NCBI RefSeq assembly: GCF_014831675.1
Contig: NZ_VJXY01000007.1
Span: forward strand, 1-64,000
Direction: 5' to 3'
Source: Komarekiella delphini-convector SJRDD-AB1
GTDB lineage: Bacteria > Cyanobacteriota > Cyanobacteriia > Cyanobacteriales > Nostocaceae
DNA: 64,000 nt
Every line of letters begins with the position of its first letter. Within the stretch, counting starts at the first letter, position 1. Position numbers and translations under genes: made by a program. This document shows, in pieces, positions 46,195 to 55,022 of this stretch. Below the pieces are notes generated by a model. The model was not told where the DNA came from. It did not search any database and saw only the letters and a list, made by a program, of their open reading frames with translations.

Positions 46195-46566
46195 TTGTTA
46201 AGATTACCAAAAAGTCAGCAAATTACTGATTAACTACACCAAGAGCAACTAGAAGATTCTGAAAAGTATTCATCGCGCATTACCTGCGTTTACACCTTAA
46301 TCTAGCAGCCAGAATCATCCACCTTCTCTCCGAAGTTATCAGGTGGCGGTGTCCAAGAAGTCCAAGCGCCATTTATGAATCCTCTCCATTGTGGCAGACT
46401 TACCCGTGAACAATGCCTACAACAAGCATGGGAACCTGAAAAAATTACCGAAGTCAACCTGTGTAGAAAGTGTTGGCTGAAATCGTCGCAATTTTAGGAT
46501 TAACCATTTTTTGCATTTTAAGTAAGACATACAACTATTTCAACGGCAATTATTCTGAGGGCTAAA
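46195..46566. other. Spacer with a small cysteine-rich frame
   Basis: Apart from the 40-codon frame at 46375-46497 listed separately, I see no gene. Promoters of the divergent ATPase and TPR genes should be here. Confidence 0.5.
46375..46497 (+). CDS. Possible small cysteine-containing protein
   Basis: A 40-residue frame starts ATG at 46375 and reads MNPLHCGRLTREQCLQQAWE then PEKITEVNLCRKCWLKSSQF. Its four cysteines (6, 14, 30, 33) could bind a metal. The frame stays open upstream to a TAG near 46303 with protein-like composition (GGGVQEVQAPF), so it may be the end of a decayed gene. No clear ribosome-binding site is seen. Confidence 0.3.
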   Translation: MNPLHCGRLTREQCLQQAWEPEKITEVNLCRKCWLKSSQF

Positions 46567-47529
46567 ATGACTAAACGGTTTTTTTCTCGACCAATTTTGT
46601 TTGCCAAATTTACTAGCTTTGCTAAGGTTACTTTTACAGGTGCGATCGCCTTTGGTGTTGCCCCTTGGGCAATCGCTCTTAATTTGTGGATAAGTCCCTC
46701 CCTTGCTGGAGATCCGTTTCGGAGTAATAAACCTCATGAAATTGGCGATCAAACGGAAGCAGCTTTTAAAGCAATTTTCCAACAAGGTAACTATCCAGAA
46801 GCAGAGCGTTACCTGCAAAAAGCACTATCCAATGAGCCAAATGAACCTCTAGCTTATGCTATGAAGGCATCCTTAGCTTATGGAAAAAAAGATTTTGACA
46901 AACTAGACAGCTACAGCCAGAGAACCTTAGAAACTGGACAAAAATTGATTTCAACCGACCCTTTGCGTGGTAATTTATACACTGCTGTTGGTCATTTTTT
47001 AGAAGGAGCGGTAATTCTCACACGCGAGGGTACAGTCAACGGTGCGCCTAGAGCTTTAGGTCGGTTGCGGCAAGTTTATGAATATTTAGACAAAGCCGAA
47101 GCGATTTCTGCAAATGACCCAGAACTGAATTTAATCAAAGGTTATATGGATTTGATGTTGGCTGTCAACTTACCTTTTGCTAGCCCGGATCAGGCAATTG
47201 AACGGTTAGAAAGAAATGCTGCTCCTCAGTACCTCGTAGATCGGGGTATTGCTCTTGCCTACCGAGATTTAAAACAGTACTCTCAAGCGCTAGAGTATGC
47301 CAACCGTGCGATAAAAACTACATCTGATAACCCAGAAATTTATTATCTCAAAGCTCAAATCCTCAAAGAACAGGGAAGAAAGGAAAAAAGCCAACAACTT
47401 ATCCAAGAAGCGATCGCTAATTTTGACAAAGCATTGACTAAAAGATCTCAACTCCCAGCTAATTTAGTAAAACAAATTGAGAGTGAGCGCGGTGGTGCTA
47501 TTAGTCGCCTGAATAATCAGGGTGGTTAA
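46567..47529 (+). CDS. TPR-repeat protein, exported (Sll0314-like)
   Basis: The 320-residue protein starts with a signal sequence or anchor (basic MTKRFFSRP, hydrophobic stretch to about residue 45). TPR-like repeats follow, for example AIFQQGNYPEAERYLQKALS and ALAYRDLKQYSQALEYANRA. It resembles a cyanobacterial family of unknown function that I associate with Sll0314. It is followed by two further genes on the same strand at 47646 and 48107. Confidence 0.82.
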   Translation: MTKRFFSRPILFAKFTSFAKVTFTGAIAFGVAPWAIALNLWISPSLAGDPFRSNKPHEIGDQTEAAFKAIFQQGNYPEAERYLQKALSNEPNEPLAYAMKASLAYGKKDFDKLDSYSQRTLETGQKLISTDPLRGNLYTAVGHFLEGAVILTREGTVNGAPRALGRLRQVYEYLDKAEAISANDPELNLIKGYMDLMLAVNLPFASPDQAIERLERNAAPQYLVDRGIALAYRDLKQYSQALEYANRAIKTTSDNPEIYYLKAQILKEQGRKEKSQQLIQEAIANFDKALTKRSQLPANLVKQIESERGGAISRLNNQGG

Positions 47530-47645
47530 TTGGGCATTGGGAAGATGGAAAAAATAACTCCTGTCTCCTATCTCCTGTCTCTTGATCCCCAGCCCTACCC
47601 TGATATGCTTATTTTTAGTAAGAGTAGTTAAAATATTTGTCCGCA

Positions 47646-48098
47646 ATGCACATTCAGTTCCGTGATTTTAATCCATTTGATGTTTGGATTTGGCTAAAAT
47701 TCAGCACCATTCCTTCTGGACGAGAAAAGCAGTATGTAGAAGAGGTTTTTAATTCCTGGTTTTATCTAGGTAAACTGGGTGCATTTAATGCTGAAAATCT
47801 GCAAGTGCAGGAAACTGGAGCAGATATCAACTACATGGATTATGATCCACAAGGGTATGATAAAAGCCTGTTAGCGCTGATGCATAACATGGGCGAGTTT
47901 GAGTACGAAGGCGTGTGGGCACGTTGCTGGTTTGACTTAGGAACGAGTGATGCGATCGCCTTAGATATTTTAATCAATGCTCTTACACAGCTTTCTGAGG
48001 AATATGTCACTCTTGAAGAATTATACATTGGTGGCGAAAATGCAGATTGGCCTGTCGAAGATAGTGACAGTCGTTCCCACTCTATTTACGACAATTAG
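47646..48098 (+). CDS. DUF3531-like cyanobacterial protein
   Basis: The product, about 150 residues from the ATG at 47646, reads MHIQFRDFNPFDVWIWLKF, then GREKQYVEEVFNSWFYLGKL, then YDPQGYDKSLLALMHNMGEF and ends in an acidic tail. It matches the small DUF3531 family of cyanobacteria and plastid-bearing organisms; the role is unknown. A TTG at 47637 is also in frame. The NUDIX gene begins 8 bp after its stop, so the two are probably co-translated. Confidence 0.8.
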   Translation: MHIQFRDFNPFDVWIWLKFSTIPSGREKQYVEEVFNSWFYLGKLGAFNAENLQVQETGADINYMDYDPQGYDKSLLALMHNMGEFEYEGVWARCWFDLGTSDAIALDILINALTQLSEEYVTLEELYIGGENADWPVEDSDSRSHSIYDN

Positions 48099-48106
48099 TT
48101 ACAACA

Positions 48107-48562
48107 ATGAATAAACCAGGTGAAATTCGGCTATTAGCCTTGGGATTAATTAGGGATGGCGATGGCTCCGCCAACGCCAAGGGCGAACGCATATTTGTTT
48201 CTGAAGGCTATGACCCTATAAAGCAAGACACATTCTATCGTGCTCTGGGTGGTGGTGTTGAATTTGGTGAAACCAGCCGCCTAGCTCTAGAACGGGAATT
48301 TCAAGAGGAAATTCAGGCAGATTTAACAAATATTCGCTATCTAGGTTGTATAGAAAATCTATTTACATTTAATGGTAGACAGGGACACGAAATTATTCAA
48401 CTTTATCAATGTGATTTTGCCGAACCAAAGTTTTATCAACTAGAAAGTTTAGTTTTTTCTGAGTCAGAAACTCATAAACATCTAGCACTATGGATAGATA
48501 TTTCTCGCTTTAAGTCTGGTGAATTAAGATTAGTACCAGAAGCATTTTTTGAATATTTATAA
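48107..48562 (+). CDS. NUDIX hydrolase with an in-frame repeat insertion
   Basis: The 151-residue protein has a NUDIX box: GGGVEFGETSRLALEREFQE and EIQADL (GX5EX7REUXEE pattern). It hydrolyses nucleoside diphosphates linked to another group; the substrate is unknown. Near residue 17 the sequence DGSANAKGE is encoded by GGCTCCGCCAACGCCAAGGGCGAACGC, a dispersed repeat also seen near 15093-15115. It separates RDGD from RIFVSEGYDP, which would otherwise join naturally, so the repeat probably inserted without breaking the frame. A MITE starts right after the stop. Confidence 0.9.
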   Translation: MNKPGEIRLLALGLIRDGDGSANAKGERIFVSEGYDPIKQDTFYRALGGGVEFGETSRLALEREFQEEIQADLTNIRYLGCIENLFTFNGRQGHEIIQLYQCDFAEPKFYQLESLVFSESETHKHLALWIDISRFKSGELRLVPEAFFEYL

Positions 48563-48671
48563 GAGGATGTTTGAAAACTTTTTGGTGTTGTATTCGAGAC
48601 TTGTAGATCCCCCTAAATCCCCCTTAAAAAGGGGGATCAAGCGAAATATTTAATACTTCTCAGACATCCTC
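48563..48671. mobile_element. MITE-like element, 109 bp (second copy of the family)
   Basis: The ends GAGGATGTTTGAAAA and TTCTCAGACATCCTC are inverted repeats with two mismatches and resemble those at 22451. TAA flanks both sides, the left one being the NUDIX stop codon. The inside has a CCCCCTTAAAAAGGGGG palindrome. TAA and the TTA at 22674 are reverse complements, consistent with one target preference. Confidence 0.78.
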
Positions 48672-48948
48672 TAAATGTGCTAGCTAAAAAATCGGAGATA
48701 TTTAGCGAGCTAGAGGCTAAAACTCCGAAGTTAATCATATCAAATCTTGAAGAATTGAGATTAAAAAATGAGCAGTTTAGTGATTATTTATAACGTGGCA
48801 TTGTGTGCGATCGCTGACTAATCATAATCTACTCTTTTTCGATTTAATAACTTTGATCACATTATCAGGTTTTTGACCATCTGATGTAATTTTAAGTAGT
48901 CTTAGTCAGGAGCCATTATTAACACTTTTTCCTTTCAAAAACTCGGCT

Positions 48949-49755
48949 CTAATCACGAATCGCAACAATATTTTGATAGGCAAATAATTCATAATGAATT
49001 TGTCTCCCACCTAAATACGCCTTCATAGGAATAAGTCCATCTCGCATCATTCTATGAAGACTATACCCCTTTAAAATCTCCTGAAAGTCTCGAAAGAATG
49101 TTCGAGACACAATATTCATATCGTTAAACTCAAATTGGATCATTTTTATAATGCCACTATTAAGGGTTTCTCTAGCCCCTTTTAAGACAGCTAACTCATG
49201 CCCTTCCGTATCTATCTTCAGAAAATCTATCTCTTTAATATTATGCTCTTTAACAAAATCATCAATGGTAGTTATCTCTATTTCGTACTCTCTCGATGAT
49301 GAATAATGCAGCACTTCTATGACATTCTTGTACAGCGACGCATGTCCTGAAGAATCTTGATCCCGGTAGTCATATATCTTTGCTTTACCCTTTTGATCAC
49401 CACATCCAACATTAATTGCTTGAAAGTTGAGTTCTTTAGCAACTTTGGATAATGTATTAAAATGTACAGGATGAGGCTCGAATGAATATAAAATCGAGTT
49501 CGGAGCTTCAGTCTTAATTTCACGCGAATAACTACCATTATTCGCACCTACATCAAATATTACCTTTTTTTCTTTTCCTTTGACGTAGTTTTTAATAAAA
49601 AAGTCTTCTCCTGAATCAACTTTGCTTTCATAATTTAAGATACCCATTCCTCGAAGCGAAAGATGAAACAGAGCTAGATGAAAATTAAATAAGGATTTCC
49701 TAGTAAAAAGAAATTGATAGGTTCGTTTTAGCCACTTCATCACAGAAAACCTCAT
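48949..49755 (-). CDS. FkbM-family methyltransferase
   Basis: The 268-residue protein has VIFDVGANNGSYSREI as SAM-binding motif I, SFEPHPVHFNTL, NVGCGDQKGKA, and DFLKIDTEGHELAVLKGA, all typical of FkbM O-methyltransferases that often act on polysaccharides or glycolipids. The base composition is more AT-rich than its neighbours, which hints at transfer. It stands alone between repeat-bearing spacers. Confidence 0.9.
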   Translation of the reverse strand: MRFSVMKWLKRTYQFLFTRKSLFNFHLALFHLSLRGMGILNYESKVDSGEDFFIKNYVKGKEKKVIFDVGANNGSYSREIKTEAPNSILYSFEPHPVHFNTLSKVAKELNFQAINVGCGDQKGKAKIYDYRDQDSSGHASLYKNVIEVLHYSSSREYEIEITTIDDFVKEHNIKEIDFLKIDTEGHELAVLKGARETLNSGIIKMIQFEFNDMNIVSRTFFRDFQEILKGYSLHRMMRDGLIPMKAYLGGRQIHYELFAYQNIVAIRD

Positions 49756-50077
49756 CTAAATCATGTTGAAATTTATACCAATCGCTGTTATATTTATCAT
49801 GTCAATTTATTAAAAATTAATTTCTATTATTGGATCTTGATGTAATGCTTTGCATAGCCTTTTTAAAACACTAAATTAATTAACATTAGCCCTTTCAAGG
49901 TGTAATATATTTTTCTTTGTGTCTTAGAGTCTTAGTGGTTAAAAAGGTAATTTTTTAACTACCAAGGCGAGGGCAGCCGTGTGGGTAAGTTTCCCAGCTT
50001 GAACGGACTGCCTTTACTAAGACACAAAAGTGAAAAGCCTTTTCCAAAAGTCCTATTTTATTATTTTCAGCTAATAT
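49756..50077. other. Spacer with a 113-bp inverted-repeat element
   Basis: The promoter of the FkbM gene lies at the left. The right half holds the inverted-repeat element at 49916-50028. No gene is convincing. Confidence 0.55.
49916..50028. repeat. 113-bp element with perfect 12-bp terminal inverted repeats
   Basis: TTTGTGTCTTAG (49916) and CTAAGACACAAA (ending 50028) are perfectly complementary. The inside has GGTAAGTTTCCCAGCTTG and a short GGTAATTTTTTAACTACC palindrome. Similar TTAGTG...CACTAA pieces frame the repeat block at 8127-8308. Confidence 0.7.
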
Positions 50078-50383
50078 TTATTTGCCGCTATAAAAAAAGG
50101 CAATTTCTTTCTCTTTTAGAGGTGCGAAATCAGCATCTACAAGTAATTTGTCGAGTTCTGCTTGGGGAATATGTTTTGCACCAATTCGCACAATACGCGA
50201 TCGCATTGTATTAGAAACGCCACTACGCTGTCTATTGCCCTCTAGCGCCATGACTTTACCATAAAGTTCTAGCTTGGCAGGCGGAATGGGAGAACCATCA
50301 AAATCAATTCCTTGCGCGATGGCTTCATCAACAGCATCAGCACCCGTAGTAGTTTGATTCCCTGGGTTAGTTTCAGTAGGCAT
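50078..50383 (-). CDS. Small hypothetical protein
   Basis: This 101-residue protein is unrecognised. Its first third is polar (MPTETNPGNQTTTGADAVDE), then GIDFDGSPIPPAKLELYGKV and GVSNTMRSRIVRIGAKHIPQ. It is soluble with no signal sequence. It is probably a real cyanobacterial gene by composition and length. Confidence 0.65.
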   Translation of the reverse strand: MPTETNPGNQTTTGADAVDEAIAQGIDFDGSPIPPAKLELYGKVMALEGNRQRSGVSNTMRSRIVRIGAKHIPQAELDKLLVDADFAPLKEKEIAFFYSGK

Positions 50384-50574
50384 GATAATTTGCTCTCAAG
50401 GCTATAAGCAGATTTTACCAGCCTTGCTGATCCCTGAATGCTCTGTTTGCTTACTCACTAGTATTTTTTTAGAATTGCGATACCATATACGCTGACTATA
50501 CATATATATACACTTGTCAGTTTTGAAGATTTTGGTTTAATCTCAAACCAACGGTGTGGCAATTAGGTGATGCT

Positions 50575-50958
50575 ATGTCTGATGTCCAAACTCCTCACGA
50601 CAAAGACCGTAAGCTCGAAAAAGCTCTGACTAACAAAATCATAGACGACTATTTTGACAACTCAGAAAGTTGGCTCAGAGCCATTTTGCGGATGTGTATC
50701 TTTTCGTTGGCTCACCTGGATGGTCTACCAGTTCTTGTTATCGAATGTCCGAATCAAGCAGTGGCTAAGCGGCTAAGTCGCAAGATTTATCCTTTTCGAG
50801 GAATTGTATATTATTTAACTGATAATCTTGATGGTCGCGATCGCAGTCTGTTTTGCTATCAAGAGCGCTCTGGGGATTGGCGTTGTTTTGATACTAGCAC
50901 TCACACGTGGAAAACCTTGAGTAATTTGCAATCGCCTATTGCTCCGACTGATGGTTGA
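50575..50958 (+). CDS. Conserved hypothetical protein
   Basis: From the ATG at 50575, preceded by AGGTGA at good spacing, the product has 127 residues. A GTG at 50554 is in frame but has no ribosome-binding site. The protein has a basic helical N-terminus, a hydrophobic strand (LPVLVIECPNQAVAKRLSRK) and GDWRCFDTSTHTWKTL. No known motif is evident. A GACAGGA heptamer repeat follows at 50966-51000. Confidence 0.65.
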   Translation: MSDVQTPHDKDRKLEKALTNKIIDDYFDNSESWLRAILRMCIFSLAHLDGLPVLVIECPNQAVAKRLSRKIYPFRGIVYYLTDNLDGRDRSLFCYQERSGDWRCFDTSTHTWKTLSNLQSPIAPTDG

Positions 50959-50965
50959 TTAAGAA

Positions 50966-51000
50966 GATAGGAGACAGGAGACAGGAGATAGGAGACAGGA
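50966..51000. repeat. GAYAGGA heptamer tandem repeat, five units
   Basis: Units GATAGGA, GACAGGA, GACAGGA, GATAGGA and GACAGGA follow each other exactly, then decay into GTCAAGG. Confidence 0.9.
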
Positions 51001-51035
51001 GTCAAGGGTCAAAATAAATGATAAATGACTATTGA

Positions 51036-51290
51036 CTAATTACGAGTTTGACGCGTCACGGAACCGCCGACAAATGCCCCTAAGATTGTGCCTGTCCATA
51101 TTCCTGTAGTGCTACCTTGCCACATTGCTCCTGGTGTTACCCAAGCGTTGCACATCTGCTTAAAACCCCAGGGCTGGTTTTGGCACTTTTGGTTATGTAG
51201 CATTAAGGTGATTTGTCCACCAATATAACCACCAAAAAAACCTGATGACAGTGCTAAAAAGGTGCAAATTAAAATTCGATTTTTAGTCAT
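51036..51290 (-). CDS. Small membrane protein of unknown function
   Basis: The 84-residue protein has two glycine-rich hydrophobic segments (residues about 6-30, with FFGGYIGGQ, and about 60-78, GIWTGTILGAFVGGSV) joined by a loop with two cysteines (KCQNQ, MCNAW). It looks like a two-helix membrane hairpin. It lies 79 bp downstream of ppc on the same strand. Confidence 0.6.
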   Translation of the reverse strand: MTKNRILICTFLALSSGFFGGYIGGQITLMLHNQKCQNQPWGFKQMCNAWVTPGAMWQGSTTGIWTGTILGAFVGGSVTRQTRN

Positions 51291-51369
51291 TTGTTAATTG
51301 TCAATTGTCATAGTCCTTTGTCATTAGAACATTACCAAGGACTAATGACAAAGGACTCCGCGCAGCAAC

Positions 51370-54300
51370 TCAACCTGTATTTCTCATACCCGCGGCAATG
51401 CCATTGATGGTTAACAATGCCCCTCGCAGTAGTTCACCCTTGCTGTAACGGGAGTGGATAACTCCAGAAGTTGCAGTAGTATTTAGGGATTGTCGTAAGC
51501 GCTTGAGCAGGGAAACCTGTATAAATCCCAAGGGGACAATTGTACCATTGCGTAATTGCACAGATCGCTGCAATACAGGATCACCATCTAAAAGTCGATT
51601 ATGACCAGTGATTTTTAACACCAAATCCCTTGTGAGATAGAATTCACTGGCAATTTGCTCAAAAACCTGCTCAAAGCGAAGTTTGTCTTCCGGCTTTGAC
51701 AATTCCTCAACATAATGGTGCGCCATTTGTATGTCTACTTTTGCCAAGGTCATTTCTGCCTTGGAAATGACCATCTTGAAAAAGGGCCACTTGACATAAA
51801 AGTAGCGTAGTAATTTCAGGTGTTCTTCTGGTTCTCCATTCAAGAATTCTTGCAAAGCTGTGCCGACACCATACCAAGAAGGCAGCAAAAAGCGGGTTTG
51901 TGTCCAGCTAAATACCCAAGGTATAGCTCTTAGACTGCTTAAATCTTTCTTACCAGATGGACGCCGTGCGGGACGGGAACTAATTTGCAGTTGGCTGATT
52001 TCTTCAATCGGGGTTACTTGGTGGAAGAAGTCGATAAAATCGGGTTGTTCGTAGATTAAAGCACGATAATGTTGACGCGATCGCGCTGCTAATTCTTCCA
52101 TAATCTCATTCCAGGGTTCAATATCATCAAACCCAGTCCGCAGCAAGCTAGCTTGAATCACAGCAGTGGTGATGGTTTCCAGATTGTACAAAGCTAAGTC
52201 CAGCAATGAGTATTTGGAAGCCAAAACTTCCCCCTGTTCGGTAATCTTGATTCGCCCATTAATACTGTGACCCGGTTGAGCCAAAATAGCCTCATAAGCT
52301 GGGCCGCCACCACGTCCCACAGAACCGCCTCGTCCGTGGAAAATCCGCAGATTCACGCCATACCCTTCTGCGATTGTCTGGAGTGATTTTTGGGCTTTAT
52401 GAATTTCCCAGTTACTACTTAAAAAACCAGAGTCTTTGTTGCTGTCAGAATACCCCAGCATAACTTCTTGTAAGTTAGGGGTGAGGGGGGATGTAGGGGA
52501 GGTAGGGGGAGCAGAGGAAGCTGGAGAAGACTGGGAGGATAAATTTACACTGCCTTCTGTTTTTGTATTTTGGTAGCCGCCGGCTAACAAAGCTCGATAT
52601 AAGGGGAGTTCAAAGAGCTGACGCATGACGCTTTTGGAGCGTTGCAAGTCTTCTACTGTCTCAAATAAAGGAACAACTTGAATCGTTCCTACAGCAATGG
52701 CAGGGTCAAAAAGTCTGGCTTCTTTAGCTAACAGCAACACTTCCAGGACATCGCTAACTTCGCGGCACATACTGATAATATAAGTGTGGCAGATATTGCC
52801 GCCAAACTCTTGTTGCAGCGATCGCATAGTGCGGAAGGTTTCAATTACATCGTTGGTTTTTTCGGAAAATGGCAATTCTGCTGGAATTAACGGCCGACGA
52901 GTTTTCAGTTCTCCTGTTAACCAAGCGACTCTTTGTTCCTCAGTGAGTTCGTTATAAGGTTGGGGTAGTACTTGTAAATATTCCAGAATTTCATTCAACG
53001 TATCGGCGTGGCGGGATGATTCTTGGCGGACATCTAGCTGTGTCAGGTTAAAGCCAAAAATTTCTACTTGACAAATGAGATTTTCTAGTTCCCGACAGCT
53101 TAAACCTGTTTCGGTTAAGTTGCGTTGAATCAACCGCAGTTCTGCTAAAAAATCCGCTCCCGAACGGTACATTGGGGTGTCTTGATTTTTCGGCGTTTCC
53201 CGGTTGTACAAGGCTAAATTGCGATCGCGTGTATTTTCTAGCCGTTTCTGCACATAAGCCAGCTTTAGCCGATAGGGTTCTTGCCGATAACGTAGCGCCA
53301 GGGCGTCGTATACTTCACTCAACTGAGACTGATCTAACTCCAGAGATTCCAACAAATCTGGTAAAACATCACTCCAGTGCATCGACACACTCAATAATTC
53401 AATCAGCTGCTTCACTGACTCGATGTATCTTCCCAAGACCATTTTGCGCTGATAGCAAGCTGTTTGCCAGGTAATTTCTGGTGTTACTGATGGGTTCCCA
53501 TCCCTGTCTGAACCTACCCAAGAACCAAAACAGCAGAAGTTTTTACTCGGCGGTTCCAGCCAAGGAAAGGTAGCAGCTAAAGTGTATTTGAAGCGTTTAT
53601 AAAGTTGGGGAATGCCATCAAACAATACTTCTTGAAAGTAGTGCAGGGCATAATCTACTTCATCTAGTACCGAGGGTTTAAACTGGTGAAGTTCGTCTGT
53701 GCGCCACCACAAGCGAATTTCTTCAAGCAATTGTTCACGTAAGTCTATTACTTCCCAAGCATATCCTCCTCCTGTACTACCAGCCCGACTTTCTAAAGAA
53801 TCGAGCTGTTGCAAGAGTTTTACTACCTGTCGCTGTTTATCCCGGATGGTATGACGAACAATTTCTGTGGGGTGAGCGGTGAAGACTAAGCGCACATCCA
53901 GTTGTGAAATTAGCCGTTGAATTTGCTGGGGTGGTACGTTCAGTTTGAATAAATAAGGGAATAAAGCAGCAAAAGTACCTTTTTGTTTGCTTGATGCTTT
54001 ATCCAGCCAATTCTTTGTCAATAAGTCTCCTACTATCCCCCTGTTAACAGGCGCGTCGTCTTCTCCTTGATTGGATGAATAGATAATATTGGCTAGGGTT
54101 TCCTGATCTGCTGGCTCAATTTCTGCCTCAAAGCGACTCAATTGCTGCTTTTGTTCATATTCCTGCTCTATGATGTTAATCAGCTGAAAATACAGAGCGA
54201 AGGCACGAGCCGCTCGGATTGCTTCGTTGATATTCAGTTGTTCAATCAATTTTACGGCTGAGGAGGCTTGGTCATTTGTTGCTTGTCCTTCTGGCGAACA

Positions 54301-54465
54301 TAGATCGCGCAACTGCCGCAACAGATCTACCATATTTTGACCGCATTCTTGCCGCAAAACTGATTCCCACAATTCTTCTACCACCTGTAGGCGATGTCGC
54401 AAAAATAATTCCGATGTCGGACATATATTTGCAGCTTGAGACAAAGAGTATAAAAGGGAACCCAT
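51370..54465 (-). CDS. ppc: Phosphoenolpyruvate carboxylase with a low-complexity insert
   Basis: The 1031-residue protein carries the PEPC hallmarks: [17 protein letters not shown] with the catalytic His, [42 protein letters not shown] and the C-terminal [10 protein letters not shown]. It fixes bicarbonate onto PEP to form oxaloacetate, feeding the TCA cycle and nitrogen assimilation. Just before the [14 protein letters not shown] active-site segment there is a Ser/Pro/Thr-rich insert of about 30 residues ([20 protein letters not shown]), encoded by C/T-rich repeat DNA, which other PEPCs lack. The start at 54465 is supported by the usual [10 protein letters not shown] opening. Confidence 0.95.
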   Translation of the reverse strand: MGSLLYSLSQAANICPTSELFLRHRLQVVEELWESVLRQECGQNMVDLLRQLRDLCSPEGQATNDQASSAVKLIEQLNINEAIRAARAFALYFQLINIIEQEYEQKQQLSRFEAEIEPADQETLANIIYSSNQGEDDAPVNRGIVGDLLTKNWLDKASSKQKGTFAALFPYLFKLNVPPQQIQRLISQLDVRLVFTAHPTEIVRHTIRDKQRQVVKLLQQLDSLESRAGSTGGGYAWEVIDLREQLLEEIRLWWRTDELHQFKPSVLDEVDYALHYFQEVLFDGIPQLYKRFKYTLAATFPWLEPPSKNFCCFGSWVGSDRDGNPSVTPEITWQTACYQRKMVLGRYIESVKQLIELLSVSMHWSDVLPDLLESLELDQSQLSEVYDALALRYRQEPYRLKLAYVQKRLENTRDRNLALYNRETPKNQDTPMYRSGADFLAELRLIQRNLTETGLSCRELENLICQVEIFGFNLTQLDVRQESSRHADTLNEILEYLQVLPQPYNELTEEQRVAWLTGELKTRRPLIPAELPFSEKTNDVIETFRTMRSLQQEFGGNICHTYIISMCREVSDVLEVLLLAKEARLFDPAIAVGTIQVVPLFETVEDLQRSKSVMRQLFELPLYRALLAGGYQNTKTEGSVNLSSQSSPASSAPPTSPTSPLTPNLQEVMLGYSDSNKDSGFLSSNWEIHKAQKSLQTIAEGYGVNLRIFHGRGGSVGRGGGPAYEAILAQPGHSINGRIKITEQGEVLASKYSLLDLALYNLETITTAVIQASLLRTGFDDIEPWNEIMEELAARSRQHYRALIYEQPDFIDFFHQVTPIEEISQLQISSRPARRPSGKKDLSSLRAIPWVFSWTQTRFLLPSWYGVGTALQEFLNGEPEEHLKLLRYFYVKWPFFKMVISKAEMTLAKVDIQMAHHYVEELSKPEDKLRFEQVFEQIASEFYLTRDLVLKITGHNRLLDGDPVLQRSVQLRNGTIVPLGFIQVSLLKRLRQSLNTTATSGVIHSRYSKGELLRGALLTINGIAAGMRNTG

Positions 54466-54569
54466 ATTCTCTATTATTGATAAAGCTGATTACTGTTTAC
54501 ACTTCTACGTTTTGCACCCAATGCTCATGGTATTTTTCCGGAGCAAATAATTGTTTCTAGTATATTTTT

Positions 54570-54806
54570 CTAACTTTTATCGATTTCGTTATCTTCTGGG
54601 AAGTTGAGAATGGGTAAGCGATCGCCTCGAAATAATTCTTCACTGGCTTCCCCTATAGCTTCTAGTGCTCTTACAGTAGTTTTCTGTGTGGTGAGCAGCA
54701 GTAGTATAGACGCTGTACCTATTTGTAAAAGGAAAGATTGGGGAATGCTAAACAAAACCAGATTTAATCCAGAGTTAGGAGAAGGCTGTTGGTTGGCAGG
54801 AGGCAT
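54570..54806 (-). CDS. Small hypothetical membrane protein
   Basis: The 78-residue protein has one hydrophobic segment (residues about 15-40, LVLFSIPQSFLLQIGTASIL) followed by a charged tail with acidic residues. No motif is recognised and no ribosome-binding site precedes the ATG. It could be real, being short but free of overlap with other genes; evidence is modest. Confidence 0.45.
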   Translation of the reverse strand: MPPANQQPSPNSGLNLVLFSIPQSFLLQIGTASILLLLTTQKTTVRALEAIGEASEELFRGDRLPILNFPEDNEIDKS

Positions 54807-55022
54807 TGCTAATTCTCAGTTATTAGGAAGATGAGTAAAATAAACGCAAAACTTAAGATCAGTCTGACTTGCAACCGTACAAAACTATCTTTGCCCATTT
54901 TGCGAGCTACGAAGGTGACAAAAGTGTTAAAAAAAAATGTCAGAGTGTGATAAATCTATGGTTCTAGTTTACAAGTGCAGGCACTATCCCCCAATCATCG
55001 CTTCCTGTAAAGTTAACTTCCC

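Noticed and set aside
53172..53474. Plus-strand frame of 100 codons in the ppc region
   Set aside because: It is antisense to the conserved ppc coding sequence.
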